DNA of 64,000 nt from positions 362,637-426,636 of the forward strand of contig CAJINV010000001.1 in NCBI GenBank assembly GCA_905178155.1, read 5' to 3'. A model generated the notes under the pieces. It saw nothing but the letters and a program-made list of their open reading frames with translations, had not been told where the DNA came from and ran no database searches. Shown in pieces: positions 39,931-50,927 of the stretch; the stretch's first letter is position 1; each line of letters opens with the position of its first letter. This stretch comes from Amoebophrya sp. A120 (Eukaryota > Sar > Dinophyceae > Syndiniales > Amoebophryaceae). Position numbers and translations under genes: made by a program.

Positions 39931-42900
39931 TCACCCGCCCGCACGCGTGATTGCAATGACCCTTTCCACCGTCTTTCCGAACTGTTTCCCGGAAAGCCCC
40001 GTGCTGCCCTTGTGGTCTCTCACAATTGTTGCAGTTCCTCCCGGTCCGTGCAAAACGTGGTGGGAGCCACGAACATTCAACTTCAACTGCGTTTTGGCTG
40101 CCATGCCTGATTCACTTTCTACATTCTCCACCGTAAGAAGGCCACTTTTACTAAGCAGATGGAGTCCGCGCTTCGTCTGACGGGTCGTCACGCGCTTCTG
40201 CGCGACTATGTCCCACACAGCCTTCCCTTTGCGCGGCAAGCATTCATCTCTAATGCTGGCGGAACCACCACTTTTCTTTCCGCGCCTCTTCGCATTCGCA
40301 GCGGGCATGCTGCGCGTCGACGAAACTGAACTCTTCGGGGGCTCGTCCAGGTCGTCAATATCAAGCCCTGCGCCGCGGCAAGACCGCCGGAACGCTTCAT
40401 CGGCGGACAGTTCATGCTCTGCTTCCCACGTTTTGCGAAAGTGTTCTGCCCGTTCCCGAGCAGAGTTCACTTTGAACGCGCCGGCTCGACCTCGGGTCTT
40501 CACTTTTTCCTTGCGTGCTTGCGGCTGCTCTTGGCCGTAGTCAAGATCGAGCTCCAGGTTTTCATCATCAACTCGAAGTGAGGCGGGCTCCCCTTCTCGG
40601 AGCAGTGCCGCCACGTCTGCCTGGAGCTTTTCCGAGTCCGGCCCGAGGAGACAACCACTTTTGTCATTCTCCAACACCGCGAGAAGGGCTTTCGGGTCGT
40701 CCAGTCCTATCAACGCCGCTTGTGCTATCTGCTCGGCTGACAAGTCACTACAATTTGTCCCATCCTGCGTGTCGGACCAAAATTCCTCTACCAAATATCG
40801 GTCAATTGCATCCTCAGGCGCCGCTGGAGCAAAGGGCACGCGTCCAGTTATGCACCTGCGACCCTTTTCTGAGACACCAAGGAGGTCGTTCTCGGACAGG
40901 TACGAGTCGATGGCATCGATGATTTGCTGATCGTGCGGCGTGAAGTCGCCCAAGGCCATCCAAGTATCCGGCGCAGCGGCATGCGCAGCTGTATTTTCAT
41001 CATAAGACGATGAATCGGAGCCCGAAAAAACAGCGCCAAAGAGTGCGCGCTTCTTCCGCCGCCCAAGTTGCTCTAACCAGTGCATGCGTCGCAAGTTCCA
41101 CCTTCGGTGGATATCGCTTGGAAACGTGCTTGGAGGCTTTCCCACCAGCAATCCCGTGGTATGGCGCATGCCGAAAAACTCGATCTCCGCCGCGGAGTTG
41201 GGTCGATCCAAAAAATGTCCGCGCAACCCGTCACCCCGCAGGTTTCCGACGAGGGCAATCCCGACTTCCCTCGCGGCATCCTCATAGCTCATTTGAGGCA
41301 AATTCTCCGCGGCACGATATGTGTTCCATTCCTCCATACTACGTGATCGCTCCACGTGAACTCGGCCTTCATCCACGTATTTTGCGAAGTCGACAATCTC
41401 GAGGGCAATAAAGGGACGCGTGTCGATCTGCGCGAGAGATGGAGTGTGCAGTTTCTGACTCACCCAAAATCCCCGCACGACTTTTGTGGCATCATCATCC
41501 GTGGCTGGCGCAGCTGTGTAGCGAGGCTGAAAACAACTTCCATCAGGATTCGTTATTGCCATTTCCATCTTCTTTCCTGGCCACGTAAGAGCGCTCGAGT
41601 TCATTCCTTCTGCTGGGTTGAGTACGTTCAGACGTGGCACAGCGGCGTCGGTGAACAAAAAGCTATTGCAGTGACTCGAACCTCCAGCACAAGAAAATGC
41701 GGGGTACAGCAATATGGTGACGACAGGCAAGCCGTCGTCCCAAAATAGGTACAACCAGCTGTCCAGCTCGTAGGTGTTGGAGCCGCGAGTGGGACTCAAA
41801 TACGGCCGAAGCGACGAACAGCGCCACGGGAGACACAGTGTCTCCTGTCTGCACATGATAGCTGGCGCTGCCTGCGCAAAGAAGGACACCGCGAGGGATT
41901 GCAGGGCAGCCCAATTCCAATCATCAACAACGTTGAAGATCCATCCTACGTGAAACAGTTGACGGCGGGTTTCTTCGGACTCCCGTAGCCAATCCTCACA
42001 CTTTGCGCCCGCAAGATGCACACGTTGAAACGGAACAACGCGACGCTCGAAAATCGCCTGCAGGGAAGTGTCGATACTGGGCCGCCTGGTTAGCTCCCCG
42101 AACTGGCTGTGGACCAGTGGGTTCGCCGGGTCTTGATCGCCGGAATTCACCTTGAAAAACTTGTCCTTGTCTAGAAAATTGGCGAGCTCAGCATTTCTGT
42201 CCTGGGTGTAGCATGCCACACACGCTTGACCATCTTGCTTGAATGGGATTCCCGGAATTGCACCCGAGCCTTCTTTTGCCACCGGCGCGAGTGCAACGCG
42301 TGAATCCGACGCGGTCAGCGGCCTGTGAAACGGCCCAGGCTTCGTCATGACGCTCGACTGCGCGCTGTTTGCCGATTGCTTTTCTCCCCCTTGGAGCTGC
42401 GTCAGCTTTTCACAGCCTGCAGAAGTATGAATCCGAATCGTAGTTAGAAACAAGTTCCGTCCGTCTCTCTGTTTCTCATCTATTTTCATCAGTATCTATT
42501 TGAACGAGTCATTGAATAAACACCCAACAGTCAAGAAGAATTATACTCATCGGGTCAGAAGTGCGAGCCACATCCTCAAACGCAGGCACAGCCGCAATGA
42601 GCTCCATGCGCCCCCGCTCCGGCTGGGGGTGGGGCTCGCCTCTCTGCTCCACAGTAGGATCGACTTGAGCAGTCCCGCTCTTCAGAACGTCACCAAGTTG
42701 TAAGCAGAGCAGTCTTAGGTTTTTCGGCAAGATGCCCACCCGCTTGTCGTTCAACTGGGGAATGCGAATGGTTACCTTCTCTGCATTGTCTGGAAATGTC
42801 AGAGCGTCGACAAATGCTCCGCGTCCATTCAACTCTTCTGCCTTTCCAAGCGAGTGAATTTCGACAAAATCATTTTTGTGAAGTCGTTCCTCCTTGCCAT

Positions 42901-43938
42901 TTGCGGCAAGCGAGGACTTAACCAAAACTTCCGGCATGGGCTCGTCAGACGACCTTGCAGCCACGACTTCTTCGAACACATCGTTTTTCCTCTCCGCACG
43001 CGGGAAGGCCTGGCCTTCGCCCAGAAGTGGGATGTGAAGCATCTCAAGGGAACCTAAAATTTTTAAGGGTAGGGTAAGGCTTGATGAAGCTGCAAACCCA
43101 AACCGACCCCAATGAAAAGATTTCATGGGCATGCACCGTCCAACAACATATGGATGATTTCACACCAATGTCACATTGTGCATGTACTTACACAGGAAAA
43201 GTTATATCCAACTCGGGAGACGGGAGTATGTCGTTTCAAAAAGTTCATACTGTTGCCGAGCAGCCTGATATCCCTGACCAGCATATGCTTGGTTCGACAA
43301 AATCCCAGCTCTGCGAATGTGACAGTGTCATCTTGGCTCTCGACGGTTATACGCGGACGTGGCGAAACGGGTGCGTCGAGATTCGGAAACGTTTCCAAAT
43401 ACGGCTCGTTGATATTCACAATCTCGAACACCACAACAACCCGCGGCTCGACAAAATTCGACATCTTTGTTTTTTCGATGTTGATTATTCCATCCATCAT
43501 CCCGTTTCTTCTGAACCAGGAATCAAGCTTTTTCGCCGTGAGCGATTTCAGATCATCCGGAACGCCGGCCAGTGGAGCTTTGTGGTCTGCGAGACGGCGA
43601 GCAGTGCGACCTGTAGCAACTAGACACCGCATGTGACCATCATAGATTATCATCGATTCCTCACTTGCCGTGCTCTTCAGCAGGGAGGCGCGCTTTGCCG
43701 GATCTGACAGCTCGTCGCTGAGCCACAAATGCCGGATCAGGCACTTGTCATTGAAAGCCAACAATTTTTTCCCGTCGTCGTCGTCCTTCACCGTTTCTCT
43801 AAACTCAGCGGCGTACTTTTTCTTCAATGCGGCCTTAACCCGTTCGGGACTAGCCAGGTAGTCCTTCCATCTGCGCTCGATCGAAAGCACTACCATTTTG
43901 GTCTTCTTAATGGCTTCACTTTCAGTATTGATGTGCAT
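39931..43938 (-). CDS. Paralogue A of a novel 1.25-kDa-residue family, HicA-like C-terminus, three exons
   Basis: The inferred CDS is complement(39931..42416, 42547..43053, 43194..43938), 3738 nt, 1245 aa. It was deduced from GT-AG sites (43054-43193 GTGTAAGT...TTTTAG; 42417-42546 GTATAAT...TTCTGCAG) and from alignment with paralogues B and C, and its length matches B (1246 aa). The family is not recognised. Shared blocks in order are: LTAKKLDSWFRR; NEPYLETFPNLDAP; FAELGFCRTKHMLV; NDFVEIHSLGK; VGILPKNLRLL; a large central block with LAVSFFAQAAP, WLYLFWDDGLPVV and RMHWLEQLG; DDPKALLAV; and KTRGRAGAFKVNSARERAE. The C-terminal 80 residues contain RGSHHVLHGPGGTATIVRDH. The start at 43938 is the first in-frame ATG, and another lies at 43896. 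Confidence 0.7.
42417..42546 (-). other. Intron 2 of paralogue A
   Basis: This 130-bp intron, GTATAATTC...TTCTGCAG, phase 1, joins DPM to SCEKLTQ. Neither paralogue B nor C has an intron here. It has no terminal inverted repeats and is an ordinary small intron. Confidence 0.65.
43054..43193 (-). other. Intron 1 of paralogue A
   Basis: This 140-bp intron, GTGTAAGTAC...AATTTTAG, phase 1, joins NFSC to SLEMLHI. A +2 shift to GTAAGTAC would break the frame. It is absent from paralogues B and C. Confidence 0.65.
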
Positions 43939-44638
43939 GTATGAAAATGAAGCAAATGCAATCACTTTACTACAGTGTACCGCGTGCCCGCATTCAACAT
44001 CAATTTTAGGGAAAAAAATTTCGATTGTAAGTGGATAAGGAAAAAAACTGTGTGCATTTCAGTCACCGATTTTGCTTATGTGTGCAGACCTGAAAACGTC
44101 AGAAGCGGTTCTGCGCTACTTCAGAACGAGGACTGTCCTTGCAAGAAAATTCTACCGTTGTCAAAAACGCTGAAGAGGAAAAGTTAAAACTTGAAGCAAA
44201 GAGCACTCACGTGCTTTGGAGAAAATACTCTAGCCAACAACTTCCACGTGCTAGAGTGCGAAGACCATTCAAGATACGACCTGAAAGTCACAGCATCATG
44301 ATAGTCCGGTAATAGGCGACTTGCTTGCAGAAATGATCTCCCAGATTACCGGCATAGACATAGAAAGTTGTTTTCTAATCTCTTCATCCGGTGGAAAAGA
44401 TCTATCCAAAAATGTCAAAAGAGACAACACAGTAAGAACCGTGAGGTTGGAACATTCATAGATACATTATGCGCACCGGCTTGCCGTCATTAGAACCAAC
44501 ATGATGCTGATGGTTGGCTCTTCAGTTCTACATTTGTAAATACTCTCCTGACGGGGCGGTGGTTTTGTAGTTGGCAGGGCAAAAAAGTCTATTGACCTTT
44601 GACTTCGTTTGTGCACAACTACAAGGCACGTCTCGCCT
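43939..44638. other. Intergenic, 0.7 kb, no gene seen
   Basis: This lies between paralogue A's start and paralogue B's stop. It is AT-richer, with short ORFs only. No repeat or RNA gene is recognised. Confidence 0.55.
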
Positions 44639-47600
44639 TCAGAGGGAAGCCGTACCCCGAGTTCTCTCGCTGACTTCCACCACTCTCTCCATCGTCTGCA
44701 CAAACTGCTTCCCCGTCAGCGGTGCCGTCCCCCGGTGGTCGCGCACCATGGTCGCGGATCCCCCCGGCCCGTGCAAAACCTGGTGCGATCCCCGCGTGTT
44801 CAGGCGCAGCTTTTTCACCCCGGTTTCCGGATCCGCGTCAATCCCAACAAGACCCGCCTTGCACAACAGGTTCAGTCCGCGCTTCGTCTGCCGCCACCGC
44901 ATCCGCTTCTGCGCCAGTACGCCGACGACCGCACGAGCACGCTGCAGGCGGTGTTCGGTCATGGCAGTAAAGGAACTCCTATCAATGTCATCTACGTCAT
45001 CATCGTCCAGACAGCTCGCGGTTGTCTCTTTACTGGCAACCGATTTCGTCTCCTCCAACCGGAAGCCGCCCTTCCGGGCGGACCGCTCGATCGCCTCGTC
45101 CGCCGTCGTTTCGTTCTCGGCTTCCCACGCTTCGCGGAACTGCCGGGCCCGGTCACGCGCGGACTGCAGATTGAATTTCCCGGCTTCTCCGCGAGTCTTC
45201 TCCTTCTTCTTCGGCATTAACCAGGAGGTCAAACCGGAGTACGAAGCGGCCGCTTCTTGACTTTCTGCTGGTGTCGTTGCTCCTTGTTGGTGCAGAAGAG
45301 TTGCAACTTCGGCTTGTGCCGCTTCCATGCCCGGACCGAAAGCGCACCCCTGCGTCTTGTCCGCGAAAACCTCCTGGAGCGCCTCGGGGTCATCGCATCC
45401 AACCAGAGCGGCCTCGAGCAGCTCCTCCGCGGTCAGATCGTCGCCCGACGTCGGAGTCGGGCTGGTGGGGGCTCCGTCGCTGTCATCTCGATGTTCCTGC
45501 CAGAATTTGTCCTCCAGGTACTTGTCCATAGCGTCCTCTGGTTGGGGCAGAGCAAACGGAATCTGTCCCGCGATGCAGCGCCGGTTTTTTGCACACACTC
45601 CGACGAGGCCATTCTCAAAGAGATACGCTTCAATAGCGTCGATCACCTGTTGGTCGTAGGGAGAAGAATCGCCCCGCGTAATCCAGTGTGACCCGGAGGA
45701 CGCGTGTGCCGGCCCACGGAAAACGGCATTGGCGGCTGCGCCGTGAAACACGGCGCCAAAACACGCGCGCTTTTTTTGCTCGCCCAGACGTGTCAGCCAG
45801 TGCATGCGCTTCAGGTTCCAGCAGTTCTTCTTGTCATCAGCAACGAGGTCGCCTTTCTTATCGCGCGCGCCGTAGAGTTCTCGCTCTTCCGCTGTGTCCG
45901 GGCGGTCCAAAAACTGCTTTCGCAGTCCCGTCCGCAGCTGCTGCCCCCCAAAAAGCGATTGCGCAATTGACCTTTCTGCGCCGTCCTCTCCAAAGCACGC
46001 TGCCATGGGGCCCAGCTGCTCTGCCATCTGTTGAACTTTCTCGGCTCCGTCCGCAAGGTAGTGCTGGAAGTCAATGATTTCGACAGCAAGGAACGAAGTG
46101 GTTTCGACTTGGACCAGATTCGGCGCGCAATGCTGCCGGGAAATCCAGAAGCCGCGCGGAATGGTGGCTCTAGGATCGTCTTGTGCAGCCGACGTGCTAG
46201 GTTGATTCTTATTTGCCGGTTTGCTTTTATTTCCCTTCTTGTTTCTCGTTGCCGGCGAAACCGGGTGCGGCTGTGCTTTCGGCAAGGCCTGGTCTCGCAC
46301 GTCATAACTGGGCACCACTGTGGAATGCAACCAATTTGATGCTAGGTTGCGACAGTCGATAAGATTGGGTCTAATGAACGGTATCACAACAGGGCGGCCG
46401 TCGTCCCAGAAAAAGTACAACCACTCGTCGTGGATTGTGCTCCGATTCGCATGAATGGCCCACGGCAAGCACAGGGCCTCGCGGGCGGCGACCACTTCCG
46501 GGGCAGCCTGCGCGAAGAATGACACAGCGAGTTTCTGCAGGAGCGGCTCCACGCATTGTTCAGCCGCAGAGGTGTCGCCGCGGAGATGTTGCATCAGATA
46601 TCCCACGTGAAATAGGGCGCGCCGGGTGCTCTCTCGTTCTATCAGCCAGTGGTCGCAGTTGACGCCCGGGCGGTGGACATGCAGAAACGGCTTGATCCTG
46701 CGGTTCACGATTGAGACAAGCGTTGCGTTTACACTAGTTCGCCTTGTCAAAGAACCGACGTGCTGTGTGTACAAACTATCATTCGGGTCGGCGCCAAAAC
46801 TCGCATTGTAATGCTTTGCGCGCTTCTTTGTCTTCGTGTGAAGAACATCCATCAGTTTGGCATGGTGTTTTGCATCAAAACATTCCATGAATTCCACTAC
46901 CAAATTGCGGTCGTACGAACTCGAGTCCTTGCCCTCGAAACCGGTCGGCTGCTTTTCGTCCACCGCTTCGGCCTCTGCTGCGATGCCGCTTTTCTTCAAC
47001 TCGTCAAGCGTCTGCTTTGCTTGTTTGAGAACGTTTGTGAGCTGCTTCCTGGCTTTGCCTTGCACAGCGTTGTCGGAAGAGGTGGAAACTCCTTCAGCGG
47101 ATTGCGCGACCTGACTCGGCGGAGCAAAAATGATCTTCTTCTCGAGCAGCGCTTCCGCAACAGCGATTTCCTTTCCGAGCGATTTTGCGTCGCCGGATTC
47201 ACGACCGGCCCGCAGCGCGATCACCAGTTCCCCTGCTAATTCTGCATAATCCGTATCGTCAACAACATGATCGTTTTGTGCGCCAGATGCAGCTGAAGCG
47301 GTCGCTCCACTCCCAGCACCACTGTTGGGAGAAAATTCATCCATGATGATCTCTTCCCGTACTAGCTTGAGGTTTTCAGGCAAAATGCCCAATTTTGCAT
47401 TTCGCAGTGTCGGCACCCGAATCGTGAGCTTCCCAGGCTGTTCCGGATGTTTCACACTCTCGACAAAAGCTAGCTTCCCGTTGAACTTCGCCATGTGCTT
47501 GTTGGTTTCCGCGCAGAACGAGTGAATCTCCACGAGGTCGCCTTTGCCCAGCGGTCCGAAGTCGCGGCAGGCTTCGATCTCTTCAGTACGTTCGAAATCT

Positions 47601-48379
47601 GGCAAGGCAAGTTGCGCAAGCGACGGCGTCAGCGCAACTAATCTGTTCCGTTCCTCTTCCTCGTCGGAACTGTCTGGCTCCATCCGGACGTTTTCGGTTT
47701 GTTTGACGACAATCATGTGCTTCGTACGACAGAACCCCAGCGAAGCGAACGTAGTTGTCGCGTCTTTTCTTTCCAGGGTGATGCGTGGTCGTGGCGCGGT
47801 GGGCGCGTCGTGGGTTGGCAATATGTCCACGTACGGCTCATCCAGGCTGGCGATCTCGTAGGCTACCGGTTTCAAATCTACGTGGCGTGTGGCCTCAAAT
47901 CCGCGCGCCATGGAAAACGGGTCTCCAAAACGCATGAACCTCATCGAGTGCCGGTACCAGCGGTCCAACTGTTTCGCGGTCAGCACTTCCAAGTCGAACT
48001 TGCCGCTTATTGTATCAAGAGCAAGTTCTCGGGCGCCGGGCAGAAAAATATTGATGCTGAAGTAGCACCCTGTTTCGAGCAGGAAGCGCTGGTTATCGGC
48101 AAAGAGAATAATGGTGTTTTTCGCTGCAGTTTTCTTCAACAACGGAAGGACATTCGCTGGGTCCTTCAGCTGTTCGCAGCAAGCTTTCACCTCGAACTCC
48201 CTCTTCATCGCTTTCAGCTCTTCCGGTTCTTCCGGAAGGTTCTCTTCGTCCATGCTGGTATCCTGCAGCATCGTCATATCGTCCAGCTTTCCCATGACCA
48301 AGCGCGGAGGGCCGTCCGGGAACCTGAGCCCCTGCTTTTTCAAGAACGCGGTCATCTCCTTCTGCCTGCTTGAAGCCAT
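44639..48379 (-). CDS. Paralogue B of the novel family, HicA-like C-terminus, intronless
   Basis: A single 1246-aa frame runs from the ATG at 48379. It shares all the blocks listed for paralogue A: LTAKQLDRWYRHS, DEPYVDILPTHDAPTAPRPR, FASLGFCRTKHMIV, KGDLVEIHSFC, LGILPENLKLV, RRALFHVGYL, LAVSFFAQAAPEVV, WLYFFWDDGRPVV, RMHWLTRLGEQKKRACFGAV, DDPEALQEV, and KTRGEAGKFNLQSARDRARQ. The C-terminus ends with RQTKRGLNLLCKAGLVG and RGSHQVLHGPGGSATMVRDH followed by a helix (GKQFVQTMERVVEV). That order (helix, strand with Gly-Ser-His, strand, helix) resembles the small RNA-cleaving HicA/YcfA fold. No membrane segment or signal peptide is seen. The function is unknown, and an RNA-binding or RNA-processing role is only a hypothesis. 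Confidence 0.8.
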   Translation of the reverse strand: MASSRQKEMTAFLKKQGLRFPDGPPRLVMGKLDDMTMLQDTSMDEENLPEEPEELKAMKREFEVKACCEQLKDPANVLPLLKKTAAKNTIILFADNQRFLLETGCYFSINIFLPGARELALDTISGKFDLEVLTAKQLDRWYRHSMRFMRFGDPFSMARGFEATRHVDLKPVAYEIASLDEPYVDILPTHDAPTAPRPRITLERKDATTTFASLGFCRTKHMIVVKQTENVRMEPDSSDEEEERNRLVALTPSLAQLALPDFERTEEIEACRDFGPLGKGDLVEIHSFCAETNKHMAKFNGKLAFVESVKHPEQPGKLTIRVPTLRNAKLGILPENLKLVREEIIMDEFSPNSGAGSGATASAASGAQNDHVVDDTDYAELAGELVIALRAGRESGDAKSLGKEIAVAEALLEKKIIFAPPSQVAQSAEGVSTSSDNAVQGKARKQLTNVLKQAKQTLDELKKSGIAAEAEAVDEKQPTGFEGKDSSSYDRNLVVEFMECFDAKHHAKLMDVLHTKTKKRAKHYNASFGADPNDSLYTQHVGSLTRRTSVNATLVSIVNRRIKPFLHVHRPGVNCDHWLIERESTRRALFHVGYLMQHLRGDTSAAEQCVEPLLQKLAVSFFAQAAPEVVAAREALCLPWAIHANRSTIHDEWLYFFWDDGRPVVIPFIRPNLIDCRNLASNWLHSTVVPSYDVRDQALPKAQPHPVSPATRNKKGNKSKPANKNQPSTSAAQDDPRATIPRGFWISRQHCAPNLVQVETTSFLAVEIIDFQHYLADGAEKVQQMAEQLGPMAACFGEDGAERSIAQSLFGGQQLRTGLRKQFLDRPDTAEERELYGARDKKGDLVADDKKNCWNLKRMHWLTRLGEQKKRACFGAVFHGAAANAVFRGPAHASSGSHWITRGDSSPYDQQVIDAIEAYLFENGLVGVCAKNRRCIAGQIPFALPQPEDAMDKYLEDKFWQEHRDDSDGAPTSPTPTSGDDLTAEELLEAALVGCDDPEALQEVFADKTQGCAFGPGMEAAQAEVATLLHQQGATTPAESQEAAASYSGLTSWLMPKKKEKTRGEAGKFNLQSARDRARQFREAWEAENETTADEAIERSARKGGFRLEETKSVASKETTASCLDDDDVDDIDRSSFTAMTEHRLQRARAVVGVLAQKRMRWRQTKRGLNLLCKAGLVGIDADPETGVKKLRLNTRGSHQVLHGPGGSATMVRDHRGTAPLTGKQFVQTMERVVEVSERTRGTASL

Positions 48380-48698
48380 CTTCGTGTCCGGCGGTGTGTA
48401 TTGTGTGCAAGGACAACGGGCGCTGAAAATTCTGTAAGAAAAAAAAAAAGTAAGAGGACTACGTAAAAAAAAACTTCTCGTAAAAACGCCTTATTTGAAC
48501 TTGGAATAGGATAAATGCAACAATTTTCTCTCAACGAGATAAGCCACTTTGGGTTAGAAATGTAGGCCATCGACGGGAGTCCGCCCGTGAACAAGAAGAG
48601 AAAAGTCGGTTTCCGGGCCTGCAGGAGACAGATAGAAAATGTGATAGGGGGCACATTTTTGCACTAGCATGATGGATACACTACAAAACCAAATGACA
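48380..48698. other. Upstream region of paralogue B
   Basis: This 319-bp stretch lies between the start of paralogue B and the left end of the TIR element. It includes an A-rich run near 48440. No gene or defined regulatory site is recognised. Confidence 0.5.
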
Positions 48699-49248
48699 TA
48701 TAGAGACGAAAAAGGTGATCTTCAGCAGTGTTCTTATCCCTAAAGGAATTCGCAGCATACCGTCGGGATTTGCCCTGTTTTTTGCGCCAACGCAGGCGCT
48801 GCAGCTTTTATGGTCGCGCCTGCGTAGGAGTGCTGTTGCCTTCCCTGGTGGGTTTTTTCACGCGGCCCAGGCGTCTTTCTAGAGGAACCAACAGGCACGC
48901 TAGCACCCCGGCGAGCCTAGACATAGACTAAAGAGGCCCCCCCACTGCGCAGATCGACGCGCCCCGCGGGCACTAGCAACACACCCACCCGGCGCAGGCG
49001 GGCATCTTTTCCGCGGCCCCGAGCCCGACGTACTCGCGACCCAAAAAAGGCCGCAAGCCGGCTCGTGCAGACTTGGCGCGCAGGCCCCTCGAGACCTCTT
49101 GGAACTCTTCAAGCGCGCCCCCATCTCTCACCCGCCGCCCCAATCACTCACCGTTGGCACCGGACCGCTTTCGCGGCCGTGGTGGACGCACTTGCAGAAG
49201 ACCCGAAAAGCTTCCCGCCTGGTGTTCGTTTAAACGCTCAAAAAAGAT

Positions 49249-49592
49249 AGATAAGAACGCCTACTGCAACGACCTGTGATTGATGTTTTGGCACGAAACA
49301 GAGTTGGAGCTTCTGCGCCGAATGTTCCCGCTCTCGAAGACTGCTGCTCTTATCCTCCACGCCATGCATAGATAAGAACACGTTTGTAACGACCAGAAAT
49401 TGGTGGCTGGCACGAAGCAGAATGACATCTTCTGCGCCAGATGTTCCCGTTCTCGCAAAAGTGCTGTTCTTATCCTCCAAATGGTGCATAGATAAGAACA
49501 CGTTTGTAACGACCTAAAAGTGGTGTTCTTATCTATGCACGAACAGGAGGGATAAGAACAGCACTTTTGAGAGAACGGGAACATCTGGAGGA
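49249..49592. repeat. About 122-bp tandem repeats plus an inverted copy
   Basis: The phrase agataagaacacgtttgtaa, with variants, starts near 49249, 49372 and 49493, each followed by 'acgacc' and a block ending in tgttcttatcctcc. An inverted copy (ggataagaacagcacttttg and following) begins near 49549, so the last repeats can fold back. The gataagaacac core matches the inner part of the element's terminal repeats. Confidence 0.85.
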
Positions 49593-49847
49593 GCAGCTTC
49601 AATTCTGATCCAATTACCCTACTGCAGGTTGGAAGCTGGAGAGCGACATTCCGACACTGCTGCCCAGTCGTGGTGGTCCTCGCGGGGAGGGGAAGCATTA
49701 CGCGAAGTTGACGGCTATCCGAAGGCAGCTGGCTTTTTCGAAGTTGGTGAGGGGGGGCCTGCCGTTGCCAGCATTTTACGACGTTCGCCCCCACTGGTCT
49801 GCGCGGCTGGCTTATCCGGGTGTTCTCTTCCGCGATAAGCCAGCGCC

Positions 49848-49874
49848 CCATCGGTCCTAATTTAGGACCGATGG
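49848..49874. repeat. 27-bp perfect palindrome
   Basis: The arms ccatcggtcctaa and ttaggaccgatgg flank a single central t, inside the 1.63-kb TIR element. The function is unknown. Confidence 0.9.
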
Positions 49875-50327
49875 CACGGCGCAGGCAACAAAGACAACAC
49901 CGCAGGGGCTAGCATCTGCTATCTGACACAAAGAGAGACGAATGGGCCCGCACACTGCCGCGGCCCGGTGCGACCGCCGGCGTAGCCCCGGCTTGGGGGG
50001 GATCTTTGGGGAAAAAAAGAGCCCCTCCAAGCTGGGGCATCAGCTCGCGCCCAGGCGCGCGAACTTGGACGCAGTGGCTGGCGGTTATTCTGTCAGCGCG
50101 CAGCGCGTTCCCTGGCGCATGCGCTGGGGCTGCGCTAAGCACGAAAGCGCGACCCTCTGGAGGATGCGCGGCGAAGGCTTTGGATAGCCCTGGGCGGTCT
50201 CGCTTTTGTTGGCCTCAGACACGCCAGGCCTCGCCTAGAATGAAAAAAACTCACGAATCGCGACGGTATGGCGCGATTTCTCTTAGGGATAAGAACACGC
50301 GGGAAGATCACCTTTTTCATCTCTATA

Positions 50328-50927
50328 TGACAACCCTAAAAGTTTCAATACATGCTGTCAGACAGACTTACAACACGAATAAAGTCAGTGTATGTGCATG
50401 TACAAATACAATTGCAATCACAAAATTGTAGATCTTCACCTTGAAGATGACCTTTTTCAATCTTTTCCCTCTACGAGGAGCTACCAAAGATAGGATTAGA
50501 AACTCCACCTCGCTGCTTTCAATTTCATCTGAACGAAGAAGCAAACAAATCGAAATCATGCGATGGATTGTGCTCATACTTGAAAGCCCTTCTACAAATC
50601 AGCGTTGTTTTTGTCGCTCAACATACCCTTCTGACGAAGTCAATGACTACATAGCTCCGCCCAATCGAATCCGAGCATCACGACTGCTACACTGATCTTG
50701 ACGAGACGATTGTGATTGTGCCGGACCTTGTTACGCAGACGTAACGAGAGCCATCGCAAGAATGCGCAGTCCAGTACCAATCATTTTTCGTGGCCTTGCG
50801 TCACGGACCACAACATCTTTCGCCACTGCTCGAACAGATGAATTATGCTATTGCGAGTGGAGGTGTTGGTTCAATTTCAAGAATGGGGGCACACAGCAAA
50901 CAAATCGATTCATTAGTTGTAGGTTCT
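50328..50927. other. Intergenic, 0.6 kb, no gene seen
   Basis: This lies between the right end of the TIR element and the stop of paralogue C. It is AT-rich. Only short unsupported ORFs occur. Confidence 0.5.

Larger units (their letters stand above)
48699..50327. mobile_element. 1.63-kb TIR element with 5-bp duplication, no transposase
   Basis: The left end (48699-48743) begins TATAGAGACGAAAAAGGTGA and continues to gtgttcttatccctaa. The right end (50283-50327) is its reverse complement with a few mismatches, ending CTCTATA. The inverted repeats are about 45 bp. The flanking 5-bp duplication TGACA is perfect (48694-48698 and 50328-50332). The interior is GC-rich with short repeats (49249-49590) and a palindrome (49848-49874). 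No ORF resembles a transposase, so the element is nonautonomous or filled with captured sequence. Its TAT...ATA ends and 5-bp duplication match the introners. Confidence 0.85.

Noticed and set aside
38670-39956. 428-codon minus-strand ORF in the GC-rich segment
   Set aside because: It has Ala/Arg/Pro composition set by GC content, it overlaps noncoding repeats, many alternative long ORFs occur in the same DNA, and no domain is seen.
48900-50230. GC-rich ORFs inside the 1.63-kb element as a transposase or cargo gene
   Set aside because: All are short, compositionally driven, and show no catalytic motif or domain.
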